From contig WRKM01000003.1 in the NCBI GenBank assembly GCA_009778065.1, forward strand, positions 1 through 64,000: DNA of 64,000 nucleotides, written 5' to 3'. The notes beneath the pieces are model-generated. The model was not told the DNA's origin and made no database searches. It saw nothing but the letters and a program-made list of their open reading frames with translations. The position numbers and the translations under genes were made by a program. Of the stretch, positions 6,857 through 16,131 are shown in pieces (the first letter of the stretch is position 1; the number at the start of each line of letters is the position of its first letter). Source of the stretch: Oscillospiraceae bacterium. Its GTDB lineage: Bacteria; Bacillota; Clostridia; Oscillospirales; Ruminococcaceae.

Positions 6857-9190
6857 TTATGAAAAAAACCTCTTAAAAAAGCCTTTCTTCTGATATTTAT
6901 CGTTTTTTTCTTTATCGTCTTCTCCGCCCGTTTCTTCTTGACCATCTTCTTCATCAAGGAGTCTCGCACCTTCTACGGCTTGAAGCAGAATGGGCTTTTT
7001 CACAAGCTCGTCTGCGCTCTCATTCTGCAAGTAGGTATAGATACTTTCGGGTTTGAAAATGACATATTCCTCAATCTTTTCTAATGTAAGAATATTTTTT
7101 AAATGCCGCTCCATATCTTCTACAACACGTTCTTCCATTCTCTCATAGTATTGTTGACTGGTTATGTTAAATTCCGCAACGGGGCTTTTTCCGCCCACGC
7201 TCGTAAGGTGAATCCCTTCGCGTAATGACGATGTATATTCCAAATAATCGCTCCACGCCTCGTTAATCACATCTAATATCAGCTCGTTTTGTAAATCATT
7301 GATGCACTCTTCTCCAAACTTACGGATGGCATTAACATAATCCTCCGGGCTATCCTGCCAGAAATTCGGCTTATTTTCACCTGTGACGAATTTTTTACGT
7401 GCCTTGAATATAGCGTCTCTGTGTTTTTCGGAAATCATTGAGAATTTAAGTAACCTTTTACGCTCTTCAAGCCTGTCTCCTTCCGAAATACGTTGGATTC
7501 TTTGGACTTCACGAACAATGACTTTATCTGTAATTGCTTCTTCTGTATACCTTGACAGACGACTACCCGAAACTAATTTATTTAATTCGTATTTCTTCAT
7601 TATGTCATCATCAAGCGCAACAAAAGCCTTACTTTCGCCTACATCTCCTTGTCTGCCCGTTCTGCCGCGTAGCTGACGATTAATTCTCGAACTTTCACGC
7701 ATTGAAGTACAGATAACGTAAAGTCCGCCGGACTTTACAGCCTCTTCCCTTCTGCTTTGGTCAAAACCTCCGAGTAAAATATCCACCCCGCGTCCCGCCA
7801 TATTCGTGGATATAGTAACAGCACCCGGAACGCCTGCATTTTTAATAATTTCAGCTTCTGCCTCATCATTTTTAGCATTAAGAACCGTGGCTTCTATTCC
7901 CGATTCCCGAAGAAGGTTTGTTAATAACTCACTTTCCTCAATACTCTCAGCACCGACAAGTATCGGCTGTCCTTTTTTGTTGGCACGGATTATATCTTTC
8001 TTTATTGCTTCGAGTTTTATTCTGCGGTTAAAATATATTTCAATCGGATGGTCGATTCTTTGTGATGGGGTGTGCGGCGGGATTTTTTCGGGTTTTAGGT
8101 CATAAAGCAGTTCAAATTCTTCATCTGACGGATAGACAGTACCGGTCATTCCGGAGATATGCTCGTATTGTCTTATGAAATACTGTAGGGGTACAGTCCC
8201 CATTACGACTCCGCGAAACGCAGCTTTAATTCCGTGTTTGAGTTCTACCGCACTTTGAAGCGCGCCCGGATAACGACGATTTCTCGCTACCCTGCCCGTG
8301 AATTCATCAATAATTAAAATCTCATTATCCTTAAAGATATAATCAGTGTCCTCGCTCATAGTGAAATTAGCGTTTAAACAATCGTTTATATCAGAAAGTA
8401 ATGACTGATTTTCCTCATCGTATAAGCTAACTTTAAAGAACTCTTCAGCTTTCGCTATTCCTTTATCTGTCAGATAAGCGTTATCAGACTCATCAGAAAT
8501 ACCGTAATCCTTTTCGGTCAGAGACTTAACAAAAGTAAACGCATTTTCGAGTTCTGCGTCAATCTTAGTAGACACACTTCCGGCTATTACAAGCGGAATA
8601 CGCGCCTCGTCAATTAAAATGCTGTCTGCCTCGTCTACTATAGCAACATCAAGATTTTCATGTAAAACCTCTTCGGGCTTATACACGACAAAATCACGCA
8701 AAAAATCAAAACCGGCTTCTTTGGCTGTATTATAAACCACATCAGCACGATACGCCGATTTTCGCTCGTCTTTAGGTGTCTGTTCGACTATGTACGCCGT
8801 ATTTACCCTCAGAAGCTCATAAATCGGTTTCATCCATTTATAATCACGTTCTACAAGATAGTCGTTATATGTCATTATGTGTGTTTTCCGACCCTCTGTA
8901 AAATGTAAAAACGCAGCAAAAACAGCCGAAATAGTCTTTCCCTCTCCGGTTTTCATCTCTATGACTTTTCCGCGGAAAAGCGCCCAGGCGGCGTCTATCT
9001 GCTCGTCATACGGTACTAAACCTATTCCTCTTAAACATGCACCGCAACATGCCGCAAAAGCATAGTTGAGTCTGTCATGAGCTTCAATTTCTTTTTCATA
9101 TTCCGGTTCAAGAATAAAGTCAAGAAGCATCCGTAGCGGAAGCTTTGAAAGCTCCCTGATTTTTTTAATAGAGTAGTTTAAATCTTTCAT
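6857..9190 (-). CDS. SecA-family preprotein translocase ATPase, probably SecA2-like
   Basis: The 777 residues cover the SecA motor. Walker A MKTGEGKT is at 79-86, and DEADSILIDEARIP, STNMAGRGVDILLGG, INRQLRGRTGRQGD and LTSVGGKSPVAEF-like scaffold sequence follow. The C-terminal zinc-binding SEC-C tail of housekeeping SecA is absent; the protein ends in a basic KEKNDKYQKKGFFKRFFS tail. Usual SecA has about 840-910 residues, so the short form, DEADS in place of DEVDS and the diverged motor motifs suggest an accessory SecA2-type paralogue (inference). No SecY2 or accessory glycoprotein is nearby. Confidence 0.85.
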   Translation of the reverse strand: MKDLNYSIKKIRELSKLPLRMLLDFILEPEYEKEIEAHDRLNYAFAACCGACLRGIGLVPYDEQIDAAWALFRGKVIEMKTGEGKTISAVFAAFLHFTEGRKTHIMTYNDYLVERDYKWMKPIYELLRVNTAYIVEQTPKDERKSAYRADVVYNTAKEAGFDFLRDFVVYKPEEVLHENLDVAIVDEADSILIDEARIPLVIAGSVSTKIDAELENAFTFVKSLTEKDYGISDESDNAYLTDKGIAKAEEFFKVSLYDEENQSLLSDINDCLNANFTMSEDTDYIFKDNEILIIDEFTGRVARNRRYPGALQSAVELKHGIKAAFRGVVMGTVPLQYFIRQYEHISGMTGTVYPSDEEFELLYDLKPEKIPPHTPSQRIDHPIEIYFNRRIKLEAIKKDIIRANKKGQPILVGAESIEESELLTNLLRESGIEATVLNAKNDEAEAEIIKNAGVPGAVTISTNMAGRGVDILLGGFDQSRREEAVKSGGLYVICTSMRESSRINRQLRGRTGRQGDVGESKAFVALDDDIMKKYELNKLVSGSRLSRYTEEAITDKVIVREVQRIQRISEGDRLEERKRLLKFSMISEKHRDAIFKARKKFVTGENKPNFWQDSPEDYVNAIRKFGEECINDLQNELILDVINEAWSDYLEYTSSLREGIHLTSVGGKSPVAEFNITSQQYYERMEERVVEDMERHLKNILTLEKIEEYVIFKPESIYTYLQNESADELVKKPILLQAVEGARLLDEEDGQEETGGEDDKEKNDKYQKKGFFKRFFS

Positions 9191-9197
9191 AAATACA

Positions 9198-9240
9198 GTA
9201 TAGCATGAATTTATCGTTTCGTCAATAAATTCATGCTATT
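9198..9240 (-). promoter_or_regulatory. secA paralogue promoter embedded in a 15-bp perfect inverted repeat
   Basis: On the minus strand: TTGACG (9221-9226), a 17-nt spacer, TATACT (9198-9203), with extended TGC. A perfect inverted repeat (9201-9215 with 9226-9240) spans the site: the -35 sits in the loop and the 3' arm forms the spacer. The hairpin also lies 3' of the response regulator gene and may end its transcript. Confidence 0.8.
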
Positions 9241-9268
9241 TTATGAATGTAATATATTAAAACATACA

Positions 9269-10051
9269 CTATTCCGCCATTCCCGGTTTTATGTACTTCC
9301 CTATCCGTTCAAGAACCTGCGTTTTAGATGCTGTTTTTACAATAAAGTCTGATACCCCGACCTGCAATGCCTTGACTACGGTGTTTTTCTTTGCGTTACC
9401 GGTAAAGAATATAATAGGTGCAGTGTGTCCGTATTCTCTTATTTTAGCGGCAAGCTCATAACCGTCCATCTCCGGCATTTCTATATCAAGTATAAATAAG
9501 TCAGGACGATTACCCCTGAGATACTCTAAAGCTTTGGCGCCGGAGCTTATACAAGTGATTTCGTAACCTGTATTTTCAAGCATTGACTTAATATACTCGA
9601 GGAAAAAGAACCTGTCATCTACGGCGAGTATTTTATTATTCAGTTCGGGTTTAGGCTCCTCTTCTTCAGTCGGAAGTTCCTCAATCTCAACGCTTTCCGC
9701 CATTTGTAAATCAATAGACAAAACATAAGCGGCTTTAATAAACTCAATCACATACGGCTGAAGCTCCTCAAAATCAGCGTCTTTCATGGAATCTATTTTA
9801 TTTAAGCACTCCTCCGCTAATTTTGTTGCAAAAACTTCCTGTAAAAAATCGCAAATACCGATTAGCGTTTCAAACAATACACCCCTGTTTTTCGTCTTGA
9901 GTGCATTTTTTATATCCCTTTCCTGCGCGGGAAGCCCATCAATAAAACAACTCACAGCGATAGCGAAGACCTCTAAATCTTTATCGTCTGTCTCCCTTAT
10001 CTTATCGCTGTCTAATCCCGAAATTTCTAAAAGCCGTTCCCTTTTGAGCAT
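9269..10051 (-). CDS. response regulator with C-terminal REC domain and unknown helical N-terminus
   Basis: A 260-residue protein. Residues 1-125 are helical with no recognised motif, a Glu-rich linker (EELPTEEEEPKPE) follows, and a receiver domain fills 140-258. The receiver has the acidic pair D145-D146, phospho-acceptor D189 (FILDIEMPEMDG), a TG switch near 217 and Lys239. There is no DNA-binding output, so it probably works by protein contact through the N-terminal part. The RBS is GAGGAG. It is transcribed away from the two-component pair at 10293-12875, but a link to that kinase is unproven. Confidence 0.8.
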   Translation of the reverse strand: MLKRERLLEISGLDSDKIRETDDKDLEVFAIAVSCFIDGLPAQERDIKNALKTKNRGVLFETLIGICDFLQEVFATKLAEECLNKIDSMKDADFEELQPYVIEFIKAAYVLSIDLQMAESVEIEELPTEEEEPKPELNNKILAVDDRFFFLEYIKSMLENTGYEITCISSGAKALEYLRGNRPDLFILDIEMPEMDGYELAAKIREYGHTAPIIFFTGNAKKNTVVKALQVGVSDFIVKTASKTQVLERIGKYIKPGMAE

Positions 10052-10093
10052 ATTTAAAACTCCTCTTTTTCAGCAGTTTTTATAACTAAATAA

Positions 10094-10122
10094 ATTATAT
10101 CACACACACTATAATATGTCAA
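10094..10122 (-). promoter_or_regulatory. promoter of the REC-domain gene
   Basis: Perfect consensus on the minus strand: TTGACA, 17 nt, TATAAT with extended TGA. It lies about 45 nt before the start codon. Confidence 0.85.
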
Positions 10123-10232
10123 TGATTATTTCATAGAAATGACAATTTAATATATAATTTACTAAATTTATCCATATGTAATAAAACTTTAAATTATGCT
10201 GTAAAAATATAACGATAATATTCTAAAATCCC

Positions 10233-10261
10233 TTGATTATTTCTATTTTATGTATTATAAT
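10233..10261 (+). promoter_or_regulatory. promoter of the sensor kinase gene
   Basis: TTGATT, 17 nt, TATAAT. The TTG at 10233 that could open a longer reading frame is the -35 box itself, which supports the downstream start at 10293. Confidence 0.8.
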
Positions 10262-10292
10262 GAGTAAAGAACATCCGAACAGGAGTTTATTG

Positions 10293-12203
10293 ATGAATCG
10301 TATAAAAAAATCCCGTCTGCTTGCGGCGGCTCTGTTTTTCGCTATGCTGTTCTCTACTATAGTAATAATTTTGTATGCCTTAAATAACGCAGTACCTCAT
10401 ATAAAAGTAGAGGTTTCGGACGGTGTCGCAGATTTAACAGGTTTTAATTTTGATTCTTCGGTTGCTTATATCACGAATATGGAGTATTATAACGGCAGAC
10501 TCATAGTACCGAATGAGTTGTACGAAAATGTTCCCGATGGCTTTTTTGACAGCACAGCGCAATATAATACGGCGAGGGTTCGTTTCGTTTTACCGAATGA
10601 CTATAACAGTTTTATGATTTTCGGAATCAGTCCCGCCTATGCGTCAAGGATATACGTTAACGGGAGTTTATCCGAGACTTTCGGTATAATTGACCAAGAA
10701 GAACCCGAAAACAATGTCTATCGTGTTGCTCCGTTTAGCGCAGTCGCCGAGCCTGTAGACGGGGTTATTGAATTAGTGGTGCAGAGTGCGGGTATCATAC
10801 GTGACGAGATTTTTCATTATGGGTTTTACATAGGCTCGTTTAATGTTGCTAAATACAGTATTCTTTGCGAGACAGCGTATAATTTCATCCCCGTCGTCAT
10901 CGCATGTATGTGTACTTTGTTTTATCTCGGATATTTCATATTCGCGCCTGAGGTAAGAGTAAACCTGTGGTTCGCACTCATTTCACTGACAACAGGATGC
11001 CTGCTTATCGGAAACGGCGGTTTTATTCACAGTCTGCTCCCGGGGTTGGATTACTCTGCCGAGTTCTACGGATTGTATATCTCACTGCTTATGATATGTG
11101 CGTTGTACTCGCTGTTTGTACGCTCGCTTTATGGTATACCCCGGGTCGTTCCGCTCATTGTATGTATTTTAAGCGTGGTTTTTTCGATTTTTATTTTCAT
11201 CTTTCCGATAAATATTGTTGAGCGGTATCTGATGATACATATGATTTTCGTATTTACGGTTATGATTGTATGCACTGTTTGTATTCTAAAAAGAATAAAA
11301 CAATTCGGCTCGGAGCATATCATATCATTTAGCGGACAGGTTATTTTCATGATGGGCGGTGTGCTTGATATGCTCGGCTCGGCAGGGGTTACAAGCTTTT
11401 TCGGGCTAACTACTTTTGGTATATTATTTTTTATTTTCGCTCAGATGCTCGCACTGTACTTAGTTAATAACAGAGCGATTGAAAATGAGCGGCGTTTAGC
11501 CCTCGAAAATGCCTCCTTAGAAAACCTCAATCGTATGAAAACCGAGCTTTTGGGGAATATTTCTCATGAACTGAAAACGCCGCTGACAGTTGTATCGAAT
11601 GTGTCACAACTCGCCGCCCGGCATACGACGGATGAATATATTAAAGAAAAAATGGAAACCGCCGTTTCAGAAATCGAACGTATGAAAATCAAAGTAAAAC
11701 AACTTATGGAACTCGCCAAAGCAGAAGACGCTGAGATGGGCAGGGATTTTCAAATAATCGACATCAACAGTCTCATCTCCAAGACTGTCTCAACCTGTTT
11801 TCAAGCTCTTGACGAACATAATAATACGCTAAAGGTCGAACTATCCGACAAGCCTTTATTAGTAAGCGCCGACCCCGCACACCTTCCCGGCGTATTGGTT
11901 AACCTGATTGACAATGCGGTACGCTTCACACGAAACGGAAAAATAATTGTAAGTGTGGATTATGATAATGATTTTGTTACTGTGTCGGTTGAAGACACGG
12001 GAATCGGACTTTCGCCGGAGCAGAAAATACATATATTTGAGCGTTTTTACACAGGTGAAAAATCCACAGGCACGGGTCTCGGACTCCATATCTGTAAAAA
12101 AGTCACCGAGGCTCACGGCGGAGAAATTCAGGTCAAAAGCGAAGAAGGACGCGGAACGAAAATAAGTTTTACCCTACCATTATTTAAAGATGAGGAGAAA
12201 TAG
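10293..12203 (+). CDS. membrane sensor histidine kinase
   Basis: The 636 residues begin with one N-terminal transmembrane helix and an extracellular region of about 160 residues, followed by seven or so transmembrane helices. A coiled linker, a HisKA domain (phospho-acceptor His425 in NISHELKTPL) and a HATPase domain (LVNLIDNAVRFT, EDTGIGLSPE, GTGLGLHICKK) complete it. The layout resembles the 7TMR-DISM kinases, whose extracellular domain is often a carbohydrate-binding type; the ligand here is unknown. AGGAG lies 7 nt before ATG 10293. The cognate regulator starts 3 nt after the stop. Confidence 0.9.
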   Translation: MNRIKKSRLLAAALFFAMLFSTIVIILYALNNAVPHIKVEVSDGVADLTGFNFDSSVAYITNMEYYNGRLIVPNELYENVPDGFFDSTAQYNTARVRFVLPNDYNSFMIFGISPAYASRIYVNGSLSETFGIIDQEEPENNVYRVAPFSAVAEPVDGVIELVVQSAGIIRDEIFHYGFYIGSFNVAKYSILCETAYNFIPVVIACMCTLFYLGYFIFAPEVRVNLWFALISLTTGCLLIGNGGFIHSLLPGLDYSAEFYGLYISLLMICALYSLFVRSLYGIPRVVPLIVCILSVVFSIFIFIFPINIVERYLMIHMIFVFTVMIVCTVCILKRIKQFGSEHIISFSGQVIFMMGGVLDMLGSAGVTSFFGLTTFGILFFIFAQMLALYLVNNRAIENERRLALENASLENLNRMKTELLGNISHELKTPLTVVSNVSQLAARHTTDEYIKEKMETAVSEIERMKIKVKQLMELAKAEDAEMGRDFQIIDINSLISKTVSTCFQALDEHNNTLKVELSDKPLLVSADPAHLPGVLVNLIDNAVRFTRNGKIIVSVDYDNDFVTVSVEDTGIGLSPEQKIHIFERFYTGEKSTGTGLGLHICKKVTEAHGGEIQVKSEEGRGTKISFTLPLFKDEEK

Positions 12204-12206
12204 TAT

Positions 12207-12875
12207 ATGAGAACCATCCTGTTGATTGAAGATAATATTAAAATTCTCGCCACTAATAAAGAGTTCTTTGAAAAAGAGGGCTATATAGTATTTACAGCTT
12301 CTACCTTGGCAGAAGGCAGCGATATTTTAAAAAGAGAGTTAATCCAGCTGATAATTTTAGATATTATGCTCCCCGATGGTTCGGGTATTGACTTTTGCGC
12401 GGAAATACGCAAAACCCATAATATCCCCGTTTTGTATCTTACCTGTGTCGATGAGGACGATTCTTTAGTATCCGCATTAAAAGCAGGCGGTGATGAGTAT
12501 ATGACAAAGCCCTACAGCCTTAATGTCTTATCGGCACGGGTCATGGCTCTGCTCCGCAGGGTTAGCCTTGAAAGGTCTGCACCCGAAAGATTTACAGTAG
12601 GCGCGCTTGAAATCGACTGTGAAAAACGTATAATGTTTATGAACGGCCGTGATTTACAATTGAAACCAAAAGAGTTCGATTTACTGCTCGTATTGGTACG
12701 CGGGATGGGGCGAAAGTTTACTGCCGAAGAACTGTACTCCCGAATTTGGTCAGGTATACCTGTTGATATGCGAACGGTTACGGTGCATATTTCAACATTG
12801 CGGAGAAAATTAGAAAGCTCGAAATTCTTTATTGTGACGGAAAACCGACGGTATTACAGTCTTATCATGGAATAA
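12207..12875 (+). CDS. OmpR-family response regulator
   Basis: A 222-residue regulator with a receiver domain (phospho-acceptor D52 in LIILDIMLPDGSG, Lys in MTKPYS) and a C-terminal winged helix (KPKEFDLLLVL, DMRTVTVHISTLRRKLE). It should be phosphorylated by the kinase just upstream, with which it forms a two-gene operon. The target genes are not evident from the window. The RBS is GAGGAG. Confidence 0.92.
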   Translation: MRTILLIEDNIKILATNKEFFEKEGYIVFTASTLAEGSDILKRELIQLIILDIMLPDGSGIDFCAEIRKTHNIPVLYLTCVDEDDSLVSALKAGGDEYMTKPYSLNVLSARVMALLRRVSLERSAPERFTVGALEIDCEKRIMFMNGRDLQLKPKEFDLLLVLVRGMGRKFTAEELYSRIWSGIPVDMRTVTVHISTLRRKLESSKFFIVTENRRYYSLIME

Positions 12876-12910
12876 TTTTTACGGGAGTTCGATTCTCACG
12901 TTCAGAGGTA

Positions 12911-12940
12911 TTGACAAACATAGCTAAAATGTGTTAAACT
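12911..12940 (+). promoter_or_regulatory. promoter of tmk
   Basis: TTGACA followed, after 17-18 nt, by TTAAACT (TTAAAC at 12934 or TAAACT at 12935). It lies about 45 nt before the tmk start. Confidence 0.7.
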
Positions 12941-12983
12941 CTATTAGTATTACAGCTTTAAATATAAGGAATGGTCATAAACA

Positions 12984-13652
12984 ATGAAAAAAGGCACGTT
13001 TATTGTATTTGAGGGCTTGGATGGTTCAGGTAAAACTACCCAGCTTAAATCATTACACACATACATTACAAAGGAAAAAGGTATAAAGTGCAAGGAGGAG
13101 CGTGAGCCGAGCGAAGGTCTGCCCGGTGCGCTTGCTCGAGGTGCAATAAAGAGGAAAATGCAGTTTGAGCCGCACACTATGGCTTTACTATTTGCGGCTG
13201 ACAGATACGAGCATATAAAACATGATATACAGCCCTATCTCGATAAAGGTATTCATGTGATTTGCGACCGATATGTGCTTTCAAATTTTGCGTATCAGGG
13301 GCTTGCATGTGATTTTGATTCTGTATATGAATATAATAAAGCGGCTATGAGTCTGCTCATGCCGAATCTGACCGTATTTATAGACACCGAGCCTGAAGAA
13401 AGCGCGCAAAGAATGGAAAAATCGCGAATCGGAGACGAACTTTTCGACAAAGACGGCGTTTTAATAAGACAAAGCTTTTACAATGCTATAGATTTTCTCA
13501 CCCAAAAAGGTTTTTTAGAGGTTTTTGACAAGAATAACTTAGACTCATCGGATAACTGTAATAAATCAAAATTAGTAATAATAAAAGGAAATCAGTCCGA
13601 AATTGAGCTTACTGCCGAAATTATAAAACTTACAGAGCCTTTTTTGAGGTAA
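12984..13652 (+). CDS. tmk: dTMP kinase
   Basis: Phosphorylates dTMP to dTDP. The 222 residues carry the P-loop GLDGSGKT (11-18), the DRY motif CDRYVLSNFAYQG and a lid segment with ESAQRMEKSR. Its start follows a dedicated promoter. The stop codon lies one base from the stop of convergent rarA, with no terminator between them. Confidence 0.92.
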   Translation: MKKGTFIVFEGLDGSGKTTQLKSLHTYITKEKGIKCKEEREPSEGLPGALARGAIKRKMQFEPHTMALLFAADRYEHIKHDIQPYLDKGIHVICDRYVLSNFAYQGLACDFDSVYEYNKAAMSLLMPNLTVFIDTEPEESAQRMEKSRIGDELFDKDGVLIRQSFYNAIDFLTQKGFLEVFDKNNLDSSDNCNKSKLVIIKGNQSEIELTAEIIKLTEPFLR

Positions 13653-13653
13653 A

Positions 13654-14889
13654 CTATTCACCTTTTAGAATTTTCTCACGGTACTCCATAGCCGCACGCT
13701 CTAATTTATTGTCTCCGAACTCGTAGTAAATATTGTCCTTTATTTCATCGGGCAGGTACTGTTGCTTTACATAATGATTCGGATAATCATGCGGGTAGAG
13801 ATAGTTTTGACCCTTGACCGCCGCACCTTCTCCGTCAAAGTGCTTGTTTTGTAAATGCCGCGGAAAATCTCCGCTCAAGCCTTTGTTAACATCGGAGATT
13901 GCGCGGTCGATTGCTATATACGCGCTGTTTGACTTAGGGCTTGTACATAACAGCACGACCGCTTCGGCGAGCGGTATCCGCGCTTCAGGCAGACCAAGCT
14001 GTAAAGCCGCATCTACGCACGCCTTTACAATAACGACAGCGTTCGGAAACGCAAGCCCTATATCCTCCGAAGCAGTGACCAAGAGCCGTCTGCACGCCGA
14101 CGCCAAATCACCCGCCGCAAGCAACCGTGCAAGATAATGTAAAGCCGCATTTTCGTCAGAACCGCGAATTGATTTTTGAAATGCTGAGAGTATATCGTAG
14201 TGTGCGTCGCCTTCGCGGTCATATTTAACAGCGGCTTTTTGCGACAGTTCAGTTGCAGTTTCGGGTGTAATCAAGCCGTTTTCACAAGTAAGCGTGCATA
14301 ATTCTACAGCGTTAAGTGCTTTTCTGACGTCGCCGCCTGTGCCTGTCGCTATTATTTGTACTACTTCATCACTTACGCCGCTCATCCCCGATAATTCAAA
14401 TCCCCGTTTTACTGCGGGGATTATTTCGTTCGGGGTAAGCGGCTTAAACTCAAAGACCGTACTTCGGGAAAGAATCGCGCCGTAGATGTAAAAATAGGGA
14501 TTTTCGGTGGTTGCGGCGATGAGCGTTATATCACCATTTTCTATGAACTCAAGAAGGCTTTGCTGCTGTTTTTTATTAAAATATTGGATTTCATCTAAAT
14601 AGAGCAGTATACCGCCGCGTCCGAATAGCGTATCGGTTTCGGCGATAATACTTTTAATATCGGCGGTAGAAGCTGATGTCCCGTTGAGTTTTCGCAGAGG
14701 CAACTCCGCACTTTCGGCTATGATGTTTGCAAGTGTGGTTTTACCCGTCCCCGATGCTCCGTAAAAAATCAGGTTCGGAATTTTACCGCTCTCGATTATT
14801 TTTCGTAACACTCTCCCCTCGCCGACTAAGTGAGATTGCCCCACAAATTCGGCGAGAGATTTAGGACGGATTCTTTCAGCGAGCGGCAT
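13654..14889 (-). CDS. rarA: replication-associated recombination protein RarA (MgsA)
   Basis: A 411-residue AAA+ clamp-loader-like ATPase that acts at stalled replication forks. Walker A GASGTGKT is near 44-51, Walker B LYLDEIQYF follows, and the C-terminal tetramerisation part has KNKHFDGEGAAVKGQNYLYPHDYPNH-type sequence. ATG at 14889 is chosen because AGGAGTG lies 6 nt upstream; the frame stays open to 14928 and overlaps the end of prs only weakly. It is the third gene of a glyA-prs-rarA run. Confidence 0.92.
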   Translation of the reverse strand: MPLAERIRPKSLAEFVGQSHLVGEGRVLRKIIESGKIPNLIFYGASGTGKTTLANIIAESAELPLRKLNGTSASTADIKSIIAETDTLFGRGGILLYLDEIQYFNKKQQQSLLEFIENGDITLIAATTENPYFYIYGAILSRSTVFEFKPLTPNEIIPAVKRGFELSGMSGVSDEVVQIIATGTGGDVRKALNAVELCTLTCENGLITPETATELSQKAAVKYDREGDAHYDILSAFQKSIRGSDENAALHYLARLLAAGDLASACRRLLVTASEDIGLAFPNAVVIVKACVDAALQLGLPEARIPLAEAVVLLCTSPKSNSAYIAIDRAISDVNKGLSGDFPRHLQNKHFDGEGAAVKGQNYLYPHDYPNHYVKQQYLPDEIKDNIYYEFGDNKLERAAMEYREKILKGE

Positions 14890-14917
14890 AGAGGTCACTC
14901 CTTTCGTGTCGCTCATA

Positions 14918-16096
14918 CTACAGAGCAAACTCCTTATCTTTTATTACGCCGTCTCTGCTGTACTGCTTTAAAAGCGAACGTATCTTAACATGAGGGTCTA
15001 TTACCTTGCCGGTTGATATATCGTGATTCAGTGCGGCTATTAAATACGCTATATACTTGGATATATCGACGTCATGATACCACCCGCTGTTTAAAAGCTC
15101 CGGTGTGCGATAGGTCAGATTAGTGCCGAAAACGCAGTCAATCACGCCTTCTTTACAGGCTTTATCAAATTCTTTTATACCGTTCGTAAATACAGGATAA
15201 GTCGCATATACCAATATACTCGCCGCTTTTCGTTTTTTAAGTTCATAAGCGACTTCTAACATCGACTCGCCTGAGGAAATTATGTCATCGCAAATAAACA
15301 CAACCTTACCCTTTACGGAGTTTCCGAGATATTCATGTGCTACAATCGGATTACGACCGTTTATTACTTTTGAATAATCCCTGCGCTTATAAAACATTCC
15401 GAGCTCTACTCCGAGTACAGACGCATAATACATATTTCTGTTCAATGCGCCTTCGTCGGGGCTAACCATCATAAAGCTGTCTTTATCTATTCTCAGATTG
15501 ACTATCCGTTTGATTAAAGCCTTTAAAACCTGATAAGACGGCATAATATTATCGAAGCCCATTAAGGGTACGGCGTTACACACCCTCGAATCGTGTGCAT
15601 CGAAGGTAATGACATTTTTCACGCCCATATCCTCAAGCTCCTGCAAAGCCACAGCACAATCCAAAGATTCACGGTAACTTCTTTTATGCTGTCTGCCGCC
15701 GTAGAGCATGGGCATAATCACATTTATTCTGTGTGCCTTTCCGCCTGCGGCTTGTATTATACGTTTTAGGTCTTGAAAATGGTCGTCGGGCGACATACGG
15801 TTTTCCTCGCCGAAAAAGTTGTAGGTACAGGAATAATTCCCTACGTCTATTAAAATAAAAACATCGTCTCCCCTAATGGATTTTCGGATGATTCCTTTCG
15901 CATCGCCCGAAGAAAAGCGAGGACATTCATTTTTTATTAGAAAACCATCAGATTTATAACCGCTCCCGCCCCACCACTCACGCAGATGCTCATTAATTCT
16001 GAGTCCAAGTTCTGTCGCACTTTCGAGTGCTATAACAGAAAGCGGCGCAACTTGTCTTTTTCTGTTAAATACTATCTCATTCTCTCGCGCAGTCAT
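14918..16096 (-). CDS. prs: ribose-phosphate pyrophosphokinase, long clostridial form
   Basis: Makes PRPP from ribose-5-phosphate and ATP, feeding purine, pyrimidine, His and Trp synthesis. At 392 residues it is longer than the usual ~315. Motifs: a KRRDYSKVINGR flexible loop, the PRPP loop VFICDDIISSGES in place of the usual DDMIDTAGT, and TFDAHDSRV for the metal site. The extra length lies at the N-terminus and in the C-terminal helices. It lies 35 nt after glyA and upstream of rarA. The pentose operon next door supplies its substrate. Confidence 0.88.
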   Translation of the reverse strand: MTARENEIVFNRKRQVAPLSVIALESATELGLRINEHLREWWGGSGYKSDGFLIKNECPRFSSGDAKGIIRKSIRGDDVFILIDVGNYSCTYNFFGEENRMSPDDHFQDLKRIIQAAGGKAHRINVIMPMLYGGRQHKRSYRESLDCAVALQELEDMGVKNVITFDAHDSRVCNAVPLMGFDNIMPSYQVLKALIKRIVNLRIDKDSFMMVSPDEGALNRNMYYASVLGVELGMFYKRRDYSKVINGRNPIVAHEYLGNSVKGKVVFICDDIISSGESMLEVAYELKKRKAASILVYATYPVFTNGIKEFDKACKEGVIDCVFGTNLTYRTPELLNSGWYHDVDISKYIAYLIAALNHDISTGKVIDPHVKIRSLLKQYSRDGVIKDKEFAL

Positions 16097-16131
16097 ATAA
16101 AAACCCTCCGTCTTTCTATAACATACAAAAA

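Noticed and set aside
12888-12906. GGAGTTCGATTCTCA looks like a tRNA T-arm between the response regulator and tmk.
   Set aside because: No anticodon arm, D-arm or acceptor stem can be found around it, so it is not a tRNA gene and a tRNA remnant cannot be supported.
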